NCBI GenBank assembly: GCA_023250385.1
Contig: JAHFAU010000006.1
Location: 1 to 29,616 of the forward strand
DNA length: 29,616 nt
Source of the DNA: Anaerolineales bacterium
Lineage (GTDB): Bacteria > Chloroflexota > Anaerolineae > Anaerolineales > E44-bin32
Direction of reading: 5' to 3'
Shown one piece after another: positions 14,825 to 21,336 of this stretch. Both the position numbers and the translations under genes were made by a program. The notes beneath the pieces were generated by a model that worked only from the letters and a program-made list of their open reading frames with translations, made no database searches and was not told the origin of the DNA. Every line of letters begins with the position of its first letter. Positions within the stretch are counted from its first letter, which is position 1.

Positions 14825-16372
14825 ATGCAGGCCACGAGCGAGCTCCCCACAGCACGCGAGATCCCTTCCGGACAGCTGCGCCGGGCATTCACCGGGTTGG
14901 CGTTGGCGCTGGGCGCACTGACGGGGCTTGTGCTCGCCATCCTGCTCGGCGTGTATGGCTTCTTTCGGATCTCCGACACGATCGCGCCGGGAATAACCGT
15001 CGGCTCGGTGCCGGTTGGCGGCTTACGCCTACCGGACGCCGCCGAAAAGCTCGATGAAGCTTGGAACCAGGATCTGGTGCTGACCGCCGTTGACACCGGC
15101 GAGGCAGGCCGGACCTGGCAGGTCTTGCCCGGCGAGTTCGGGCTGCGAGTCGAGGCAGTCGAGAGCGCCCGGGAGGCGCACGCCTATGGGCGCCAAAGTG
15201 GCCTGATCTCTGATGTGGCTGACTTAGTGAAAAGTTTCACAAGTGGCTGGGAGTTGGCTCCGGTCGTACTGTTCGACCTCTCCCAGGCTCGCGCCGCACT
15301 CGAGACCTGGGCCGGGACACTCTCGCTGCCAAGTTCCGACGCGTCGCTTGGGATCGAGGCCGGTCAGGTTGTAGCCACCCCATCACAACTGGGCCGGCGG
15401 CTCGATGTCGAGGCCAGCCTCGCCCTGCTGACTGCCGACCCGGCGGCCATTCTGCTGCGCTACGGGTTCATTCCGCTCGTTACCGAACCGGTCTCGCCAG
15501 CGATCGCCGATGCAGCCGCAGCGGGCGTCGAGGCAGAACGACTGCTTTCTCAGCCCATCGTCTTGAGAGCGTACGATCCGGTCACCGACGAGTGGATGGA
15601 GTGGGCGCCGACCCGGGTCGAGATCGGCCGCTGGCTGCGGGTCGGGCGGCAGGACGGCCAGCTGAGCGTGTCAGTCAACGAGGAGGCGGTCCGGGCTTCG
15701 GTCCAGCAATTTTCTGTTGGCGAGGAACGGGTTTTGGACCTCGAGGCTGCCGCTCAATCCCTGCTGGCCAATTTGAGCGGTGCGGCGGCCGAGCCGCTCC
15801 AGCTCCACTACCTCCCAAGGTACTACCAGGTGCTGCCGCAGGACACACTGATCTCGATCAGCTTCAAAGTAGGAATCCCTTATTGGAAGTGGTTGGAAAG
15901 CAATCCACAGGTGACGGCCAGAGGGCTGGTTCCGGGCGAGTCGTTGTCCATTCCGCCTCGGGATGCCATGCTCGAACTGCCGGTCATTCAAGGCAAGCGA
16001 ATTGTCATCAGTATCCCTGAGCAGCGAATGTGGGTCTATCAAGACGGTCAAGTGATCCGGGAGCACCTCGTCAGTACCGGCATACCGAATTCACCAACCA
16101 TGCCCGGCCTCTTCCAAGTCAAATCCCATTTCCTGAATGCATACGCTTCCAAATGGGATCTCTACATGCCGCACTTCCTGGGTATCTATCACGCGGTTCC
16201 CAACTTGCTCAATGGCATTCACGGTCTCCCCTTGTTGTCGAACGGAGTCCGGTTGTGGGCGAACGTGCTCGGGCAGCCGGCCTCCTATGGATGTGTGATC
16301 CTCGACCTGCAGGCCGCCGAAGAGCTCTACAATTGGGCAGAAGATGGGGTCGTAGTGGAAATTCGCAGCTAA
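14825..16372 (+). CDS. L,D-transpeptidase (YkuD) with LysM and peptidoglycan-binding-like domains
   Basis: This 515-residue cell-envelope enzyme would form or modify peptide crosslinks in peptidoglycan. It has a short cytoplasmic head and a membrane anchor helix (about residues 25-46). Two repeats of VanW-associated putative peptidoglycan-binding type follow (about 50-320, with TVGSVPVGGL and LPGEFGLRV). A LysM-like motif (about 340-385, YYQVLPQDTLISISFKVG then PGESLSIP) comes next, then the YkuD domain (about 395-515). The catalytic pattern is H466 in IHGLP and C490 in ASYGCV; Tyr replaces the common His/Arg in the S-x-G-C motif. The frame opens further upstream, including an ATG at 14759 inside the palindrome. 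The ATG at 14825 is preferred because it gives a normal anchored topology, although no good ribosome binding site is visible. Confidence 0.87.
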   Translation: MQATSELPTAREIPSGQLRRAFTGLALALGALTGLVLAILLGVYGFFRISDTIAPGITVGSVPVGGLRLPDAAEKLDEAWNQDLVLTAVDTGEAGRTWQVLPGEFGLRVEAVESAREAHAYGRQSGLISDVADLVKSFTSGWELAPVVLFDLSQARAALETWAGTLSLPSSDASLGIEAGQVVATPSQLGRRLDVEASLALLTADPAAILLRYGFIPLVTEPVSPAIADAAAAGVEAERLLSQPIVLRAYDPVTDEWMEWAPTRVEIGRWLRVGRQDGQLSVSVNEEAVRASVQQFSVGEERVLDLEAAAQSLLANLSGAAAEPLQLHYLPRYYQVLPQDTLISISFKVGIPYWKWLESNPQVTARGLVPGESLSIPPRDAMLELPVIQGKRIVISIPEQRMWVYQDGQVIREHLVSTGIPNSPTMPGLFQVKSHFLNAYASKWDLYMPHFLGIYHAVPNLLNGIHGLPLLSNGVRLWANVLGQPASYGCVILDLQAAEELYNWAEDGVVVEIRS

Positions 16373-16377
16373 CCTGC

Positions 16378-16869
16378 TCAGAACTCGATAACTTCAATCG
16401 CCCCGCTCGCCAGATCGACAACGCTGTAGGACCTCGACTCAAACTTCAGCCCGCCCAGCGCGCCGGGGTTGAACAGCCTAGTTGGCCCGATCGTTTCGTC
16501 GCGGCGCCGGTGGGTGTGACCGGTGAAGACGAACCGATGAATGCCCGATTGGATCACCCGGTCGAGTTCAGCCGGGTGGTCACCATGGGTCACGGCAACC
16601 GAGACCCCGGCGATCTCCCCTTCGAAGGTCGGCAACACCACATTATGCGGATCGAGATCCCGCAGAGTCCGATAGATCTCTCCGGAGTCTTGGTCCATAT
16701 TGCCGTCCACATAGATTAGCTTGAAGCCGGTCAGCAAGTGGGCGGTCGCGGCATGGATCAGGTCGCCGCAGTGGATCAGCTGGATGATCCCTCGCCGGCG
16801 GTAGTCGGCCGCGGCGGTCTGGAGGTTGGCCAGATCGTCGTGGCTGTCGGACAGCACTCCAATGCTCAT
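16378..16869 (-). CDS. YfcE/MJ0936-type metallophosphodiesterase
   Basis: This 163-residue calcineurin-like phosphoesterase has all metal-binding motifs: D8 and H10 (SDSHDD), D36 (CGDLIH), N57 (DGNMD), H95 (THGDHP), and H118 and H120 (GHTH). It hydrolyses phosphodiester bonds with a two-metal centre; the physiological substrate of the family is mostly unknown. AGGAGG on the minus strand about 10 nt upstream supports the ATG at 16869. Its stop is 5 nt from the convergent transpeptidase gene. It follows the flavoprotein gene by 30 nt and is probably co-transcribed with it. Confidence 0.9.
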   Translation of the reverse strand: MSIGVLSDSHDDLANLQTAAADYRRRGIIQLIHCGDLIHAATAHLLTGFKLIYVDGNMDQDSGEIYRTLRDLDPHNVVLPTFEGEIAGVSVAVTHGDHPAELDRVIQSGIHRFVFTGHTHRRRDETIGPTRLFNPGALGGLKFESRSYSVVDLASGAIEVIEF

Positions 16870-16899
16870 CGGCCGTCTCGCCTCCTGCAGACTTTGCAG

Positions 16900-18513
16900 T
16901 CACCCATCAGCGGGCCGCCTGGCATCCCGGTCGCGCTTCCGGAGCCTGCGAAGTATCACGCGGGCCGCGTTCCGGCCCGGCGCCCCGCTGACCCCACCGC
17001 CCGGGTGTGAGCCTGCCCCGCAGAAGAAGAGGCCCGGGACCGGCGAGCGGTAACTGCCATACCCTGGAATTGGGCGTAGACTGGCGAGCTGGTCCAGCCC
17101 CATCTGCCCGTGATATATGCTGCCTTCCGGCAGACCATACTCCCGTTCGTAGTCGAGCGGGGTCAACACCTGGCGATGTTCGATCAAGCCTGGCAGGTCG
17201 GGAGCGTGCTCCGCGACCGCGCCCACGATCCGGTCTCCCAGACTCTCCCGCTCCGCGTCCCAATTCGAGTGCCTCAAGCGGTAGGGCGCGTATTGCATGG
17301 TAATCGTCAGGATGTGTTTTCCGGCGGGAGCCAGCGACGGGTCGTACAGGGTCGGGATGGTCATGTCCAGGTACGGTCGTTGCGAGAACTGGCCGTATTT
17401 CGAATCGTCATAGGCTCGTTCGAGGTAGTCCAAGTCGGGGCAGACCAGCAGATGCCCTGCCAGGCCCGCGGGATCCTTGATCGCAGGAAACTTCGGGAGC
17501 CGCTGGAGGGCGAGGCTTACTCGGGCCGTCGTGCCGCGAAAGCGGATGCTGCGCACCCGCCTCACGACCTGGACCTCAAGCTCGGAGGGCCCGACCAACT
17601 CGAAAAGCGTGCTGCGCGGATCGGCGCTGGATGCGACAACGGCGGCGCGGATTTGCCTTCCGCTGCGCAGCTCCACTCCGACCGCTCGCCCATCTTCTAG
17701 CAGGACGCGCTTTACAGTTTCCCCGGTGCGAATTTCGGCTCCGTGGGTTTGGGCGGCGCGCGCCAGCGCCTGGCAAAGCTGTCCCGTACCGCCGCGTATG
17801 AAGCTGGCTGGCCGGGGCAGTCCCTCCGATCCAAGGTATAAGAGCATGAAAGCCGTGCCGGGAGCCTTGGGACCCAATGCGCTTCCAGCAACCGCCAGCG
17901 AGCCGAGGGCACCCTTTACGCTCTCGTTTTCAAACCAATCCTCCAGCAGGTTCTCGGCCGAGAGCGGGATTGTCCGCAGCAGCTCCATCATGCCCGCCCG
18001 GCCGAGCAGTCGAATGCCGATTGCGACCCGGGCCCACCCCGTGAGCCCCGAGAGCGACGGCGGCAGGGCAGGCGGGGTGAGCCCGATCGCCCGATCCAGC
18101 GCGCCGGCCAATCTGCCGAATTGCTCCAGGAATAGCGGGTAGCGCTCGGCATCCAATTCGGAGACCTTCGCCAGCTCGCGGCTGGCCAGCTCCGGCTCCC
18201 TCCAGAAGAGAAGGGCAGAATCGGGAGCGAGCAGGGAGGCGCAGCGAATCGGGCTGTGGTAGAGCTCGAGGCCGTAGCCGGCGAGTCCCAATTCGCGGGC
18301 CACTTCCGGCCGCAGAATACCGGCCGACTGGGCTCCGGTATCGAACTGAAAGCCAGGGAAGACCTGCTCGGTTGCTGCCGCGCCCCCCAGGATCGGCCTG
18401 CGCTCCAGCACGAGCACCCGCCAGCCAGCGCGGGCCAGGTAGGCGGCACACACTAGCCCATTGTGACCGCCCCCGATGACAACCACGTCGTATTCGGCGT
18501 TGATTCCGTCCAT
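16900..18513 (-). CDS. FAD-dependent oxidoreductase, phytoene desaturase / PYROXD2-like
   Basis: This 537-residue flavoprotein of the amine oxidase/CrtI-like superfamily has an N-terminal dinucleotide-binding motif VVVIGGGHNGL (G14, G16, G19), with E37 in VLVLERR binding the FAD ribose. The C-terminal FAD segment GLFFCGAGSHPGGGVSGAPG is typical of the PYROXD2/COG1233 group. The middle part includes the FIRGGTGQLCQALARAA segment that closes the FAD pocket. No carotenoid genes are nearby, so a role in carotenoid desaturation is not supported; the substrate is unknown. The ATG at 18513 is preferred over the upstream in-frame start at 18546, because it lies 13 codons before the Rossmann motif. 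It is divergent from the WXG gene cluster. Confidence 0.87.
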   Translation of the reverse strand: MDGINAEYDVVVIGGGHNGLVCAAYLARAGWRVLVLERRPILGGAAATEQVFPGFQFDTGAQSAGILRPEVARELGLAGYGLELYHSPIRCASLLAPDSALLFWREPELASRELAKVSELDAERYPLFLEQFGRLAGALDRAIGLTPPALPPSLSGLTGWARVAIGIRLLGRAGMMELLRTIPLSAENLLEDWFENESVKGALGSLAVAGSALGPKAPGTAFMLLYLGSEGLPRPASFIRGGTGQLCQALARAAQTHGAEIRTGETVKRVLLEDGRAVGVELRSGRQIRAAVVASSADPRSTLFELVGPSELEVQVVRRVRSIRFRGTTARVSLALQRLPKFPAIKDPAGLAGHLLVCPDLDYLERAYDDSKYGQFSQRPYLDMTIPTLYDPSLAPAGKHILTITMQYAPYRLRHSNWDAERESLGDRIVGAVAEHAPDLPGLIEHRQVLTPLDYEREYGLPEGSIYHGQMGLDQLASLRPIPGYGSYRSPVPGLFFCGAGSHPGGGVSGAPGRNAARVILRRLRKRDRDARRPADG

Positions 18514-18547
18514 GACCTCTAGGCTACCGCGGCCGGGACTGTGCATC

Positions 18548-18576
18548 TTGAAATCATTTGGGAGTGGCCTTAGAAT
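18548..18576 (+). promoter_or_regulatory. Strong sigma-70 promoter of the WXG gene cluster
   Basis: A -35 box TTGAAA at 18548-18553, an exact 17-nt spacer and a -10 box TAGAAT at 18571-18576 precede the first small gene. The expected transcript start is near 18583, giving a leader of about 48 nt. High expression of small secreted proteins would fit this promoter strength. Confidence 0.7.
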
Positions 18577-18630
18577 ACAGCAATCTGCTTAGCCGACCGG
18601 TCCCACGTCGGCCGACCTCAAGGAGTGCTC

Positions 18631-18936
18631 ATGCCGAGTGACAAAGTCCGTTCTGATTTTGACGAATTGTCCAAGATTGGTCAATTGTTCAGCGCTCAAA
18701 GCAGCGCCATCGCCGGTGTGAACCGCCGGGTCAAGTCCGCCCAGGGGACTTTGCAAGGGGGCGACTGGATCGGTGAGGGCGCCAAGAAATTCTTTGCCGA
18801 GATGGAAGAGCAGGTGAATCCGTCCTTGAAAAGGCTGGAGCAATCCCTCGCCGATGCTGGCCGCAAGACCCAGCAGGTTGCGCAGATCATGAAACAGGCC
18901 GAGGACGAAGCCAGCAGCATTTTCAAGCTGCTGTAA
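18631..18936 (+). CDS. WXG100-family protein (ESAT-6-like), first of four
   Basis: This 101-residue acidic helical-hairpin protein would be a type VII secretion substrate or partner. The turn between the two helices holds the W-x-G signature in GGDWIGEGA (about residues 47-55). An alpha-helix of about 45 residues lies on each side. The second helix is rich in Gln, Glu and Lys, as in ESAT-6-like proteins. AAGGAG (18620-18625) supports the ATG at 18631 rather than the in-frame GTG at 18625, which overlaps that site. A classical YxxxD/E export motif is not present at the C terminus. It opens a run of four similarly sized genes. Confidence 0.85.
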   Translation: MPSDKVRSDFDELSKIGQLFSAQSSAIAGVNRRVKSAQGTLQGGDWIGEGAKKFFAEMEEQVNPSLKRLEQSLADAGRKTQQVAQIMKQAEDEASSIFKLL

Positions 18937-18976
18937 CCCGGTTCACCGATCACAGACTTGACCCAGGAGGCCTACG

Positions 18977-19270
18977 ATGCCTGACGTAAGAATGAATTAT
19001 GACTCAATGAAGAAGATGGAAGACGCGTTCTCTGCCGCCCACCAGCAGTTGGATGAATCCATGCGAACCATGCAGAAGCTGGCCAAGATGATGGAAGACG
19101 GCGCACTGGTCGGCGATGGCGGCACGGCCTATCGCAGTGCCATCGAGCAGAAACTGCTCAAGCGGATGAAGGCCCTCGACGCCAAGATGCTCGAGCTGGT
19201 GAAGGATATTCAGGGGGCAGTGGTCGCCACCCGAGATGGCGTTTCCACGGCCCAAAGCCGCTTCAAGTAG
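18977..19270 (+). CDS. WXG100-like protein, second of four, degenerate turn motif
   Basis: This 97-residue helical-hairpin protein has the same length and layout as its neighbours. The expected turn reads GALVGDGG, so the Trp of W-x-G is replaced by Leu while the Gly is kept. Helix one is Met-rich; helix two ends in a Ser/Lys tail. Loss of Trp is common in one partner of WXG heterodimers, so it may pair with the first or third product; this is inferred. AGGAGG at 18965-18970 is 6 nt before the ATG. It lies 40 nt after the first gene. Confidence 0.8.
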   Translation: MPDVRMNYDSMKKMEDAFSAAHQQLDESMRTMQKLAKMMEDGALVGDGGTAYRSAIEQKLLKRMKALDAKMLELVKDIQGAVVATRDGVSTAQSRFK

Positions 19271-19299
19271 AACGAGCGAAGCCGACAAGGAGTCAACCC

Positions 19300-19617
19300 A
19301 TGTCATTTCTGCAGTTTATTCGATCCGAAGTCAGCAATGTGTCATCCGGTGTAGGGCAGCAGCAGCAAATCGTGTCCGGGGTCCTGGACCAGATCAAAGG
19401 CTATATCCCCAAGGTTCAGTCGGCCTGGATTGGCGGTGACGAGAAAGAGTTTGAGGCCGATGTCATGCGCAAGATCGTCCCGGCCATGATGGAACTGATC
19501 GCGGCTATCGGGGGTGTCAACCTCAACCTGAACAAGGCCACCAGCGTCATCGATCAAGCCGATTCGAAGGTGAAGAGCTTGGCCGACGAGCTAGGCGACA
19601 TCTTCGACAAGATCTAG
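19300..19617 (+). CDS. WXG100-family protein, third of four
   Basis: This 105-residue helical-hairpin protein has the clear turn SAWIGGDEKEF (about residues 42-52), a canonical W-x-G. Helix one begins after an SFLQFIRSEV head. Helix two contains an unusual Ile/Leu/Asn-rich stretch (MELIAAIGGVNLNLNKA) before the last helix. A C-terminal DIFDKI end gives no YxxxD/E signal. AAGGAG (19287-19292) is 7 nt before the ATG. It is 29 nt downstream of the second gene and co-directional. Confidence 0.85.
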   Translation: MSFLQFIRSEVSNVSSGVGQQQQIVSGVLDQIKGYIPKVQSAWIGGDEKEFEADVMRKIVPAMMELIAAIGGVNLNLNKATSVIDQADSKVKSLADELGDIFDKI

Positions 19618-19644
19618 CCCTAACCCCAAAGGAGGACTCAAACA

Positions 19645-19959
19645 GTGGCTACCACAACTGTGCAGATGGATTACAAAGTCATCTCGGACGTGTCCAAGGG
19701 TTTCAAGACCGCGGCAGATGTCCTCAATACGGTCGCGAAAGTCCTGGAAGTCTTAATCAACATCCTGCGCTCCATGGCTTTCGCCAGCATGGGCACCACC
19801 CTGGCTCTTGCCAATTATCTCGAGCAGATCAAGAACAAGATCAAGCCCCTGGCCAAACTGTGCACCGAATTCAGCGGAGACCTGGCCGCGGCGGTCGGGG
19901 ACCACAAGAAAGGCGACATCGCAGGGAAGCGCTACTTCGGGGAGGGGGTCCGGCGCTAG
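19645..19959 (+). CDS. Small helical protein of the WXG cluster, fourth, divergent
   Basis: This 104-residue protein starts with GTG behind a perfect AAAGGAGG (19628-19635). It keeps the size of a WXG100 protein but shows no W-x-G. The middle (about residues 30-60) is unusually hydrophobic, with VLEVLINILRSMAF and TTLALANYL, and could insert in or lie on a membrane. The C terminus is basic and contains KRYFGE, a weak echo of an export tail. It may be a pore-forming substrate, a chaperone or a structural partner; no assignment is safe. It is 27 nt after the third gene and converges on the pseudokinase gene. Confidence 0.7.
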   Translation: MATTTVQMDYKVISDVSKGFKTAADVLNTVAKVLEVLINILRSMAFASMGTTLALANYLEQIKNKIKPLAKLCTEFSGDLAAAVGDHKKGDIAGKRYFGEGVRR

Positions 19960-20015
19960 ATCTGGAGAATTCTCGCAGGAGCGGCTCTCTCTTTGACGAC
20001 TGTAGAGGGCCGATC

Positions 20016-21143
20016 TTAGCGAGCGATGACCTGGAGTAGGGTAGCGGCCGCAAACACCGCCGCAATCAGCAGGAAAATTCCAACGACGGCCAGTAGGAAA
20101 TACAACCGGCGAGGAATCGGCCTCCGCTCGGGCGGAGGGTTCGAGTAGATCTTCGTCAGGGCCGCGGCCAGCTCGATCACGTTGTTATAGCGGCCGGTCG
20201 AAGCCACCGCCCGTTCCACGATCGCGGTAACCCCAGATTGATCTAATTCGGGCCTGTCGATTGAAAGGGGTTTTCGATTCTCGGTCACGGCTTCCCGCAG
20301 CTGATCGTCCCGCCGCAGTTTGCTCTCGAACCCGGGGCGGCCGGCCAGCATCTCGAAGTAGATGATGCCCAGCGAATACACATCCGCTGAGAGGGTCGGG
20401 ATCTCGTCGTGGGAGTTAACGAGCAGCTCCGGAGCGGTGTAGGCGGGCTCGGACAGCTGGTTCCGATCATGGGCCGCCCCGTCTTGCCCGGCCTCCAAGA
20501 TCAGCCCGAGATCCAGCAGCATCGGGCGCAGATTGCCATGCCGATCGGTATCGATGAGAATGATGTCTGGCGTCAGGCACAAGTGGCAGCGGTTGCCGGC
20601 CACCAACGGACGCAAGGCCTCCGCAAGGGCGGTAATCAGCCAAGCTGCCTGGGAATGCCAGATCTGGGGATTCTCGAGCAGCATATCACTCAGGATTTTC
20701 CCGCGGGCATACTGGTATACGCTGTAGACCCGCGGCTCTCCGCGGAACGTGATCTCGCCGAATGGCCGCTTCAACTTGCTGGGGTAGGGCGGGAGGATCA
20801 GCGGGATGACGGGTCGGGAGCCGGGGAGGAAGGAACGTACGAAGGCCAGCGGGCCCGACTGGGCGGGTGAGAGGGATTGAAGCGCGGCCGCCTCGCGTTT
20901 CAATCGCTCGACGGACGCATCGGTCGGATGGGCCACTTTCAGCAGAACCGGCAGTTTGCCCCGCTCGGCTTCGTAGACGGCCGCGCTGCGCCATACCCGC
21001 ACAAGTTTGGTAACCTTGAGATCGCCCAGGAAATCCCCGTAGCCGAGTACCTCGAATCCTTCCTCGGCCGGGCAGTCTGGATCTTGACACCAGAGGTTGC
21101 CATCGACAGTAACCCGTTCACAGCGCTCGCAGAAACGATGCAT
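20016..21143 (-). CDS. Zinc-ribbon, membrane-anchored pseudokinase (EssB/YukC-like in layout)
   Basis: This 375-residue protein starts with a zinc-ribbon-like pattern (C5, C8, C19, C24). A protein-kinase-like fold follows (about residues 35-325), and a C-terminal membrane helix (about 346-370) ends within five residues of the C terminus. The kinase Lys (K68) and the Asp of a DLG version of DFG (D210) are kept, as is the APE motif (YTAPELL, about 236-242). The catalytic loop, however, reads HLCLTPDI (186-193) where HRDxxxxN is expected, so both the catalytic Asp and the Asn are missing. It is probably a binding scaffold rather than an active kinase. EssB/YukC of Firmicutes T7SS is also a membrane pseudokinase, although with a large outer domain. 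The position between the WXG genes and the EccC-like gene supports a role in that system. Confidence 0.8.
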   Translation of the reverse strand: MHRFCERCERVTVDGNLWCQDPDCPAEEGFEVLGYGDFLGDLKVTKLVRVWRSAAVYEAERGKLPVLLKVAHPTDASVERLKREAAALQSLSPAQSGPLAFVRSFLPGSRPVIPLILPPYPSKLKRPFGEITFRGEPRVYSVYQYARGKILSDMLLENPQIWHSQAAWLITALAEALRPLVAGNRCHLCLTPDIILIDTDRHGNLRPMLLDLGLILEAGQDGAAHDRNQLSEPAYTAPELLVNSHDEIPTLSADVYSLGIIYFEMLAGRPGFESKLRRDDQLREAVTENRKPLSIDRPELDQSGVTAIVERAVASTGRYNNVIELAAALTKIYSNPPPERRPIPRRLYFLLAVVGIFLLIAAVFAAATLLQVIAR

Positions 21144-21217
21144 CTTTCGAGTTTCCCGGCTCCCCTCCGGCCCGATCTCGGACAGCGAAAGTTAAGAGAT
21201 AATTGTTGAGAGTTGGC

Positions 21218-21232
21218 TCGAATGCGATTCGA
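21218..21232. promoter_or_regulatory. 15-bp palindrome between the pseudokinase and ATPase genes
   Basis: TCGAAT-GCG-ATTCGA is a perfect 6-bp inverted repeat with a 3-nt centre. It sits in the divergent promoter region 21144-21336 and may be an operator controlling one or both genes. No convincing -35/-10 pair for the plus-strand gene was found nearby. Confidence 0.4.
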
Positions 21233-21336
21233 AGGAGTGCACTCGAGAGTTCGCATTGTAGACGAACGGGGACGCCACTGTCAATTGTTCAGACCGGCTC
21301 CGCTCGCACAACCCTGCATTGCTGGAGAGCTTGAAA

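Noticed and set aside
16638..16650. Sequence resembling the 14750 palindrome (CCACATTATGCGG)
   Set aside because: It lies inside the phosphodiesterase coding region and is broken on one side, so it is probably a chance match.
16900..18513. Carotenoid biosynthesis (crtI) assignment
   Set aside because: The FAD domain fits the superfamily, but no crtB or related genes are near and the C-terminal motif fits the PYROXD2-like group better.
19960..20015. Terminator between the fourth WXG gene and the pseudokinase gene
   Set aside because: Only a short palindrome (GAGAATTCTC) and a tiny GC stem are present, without a T-run.
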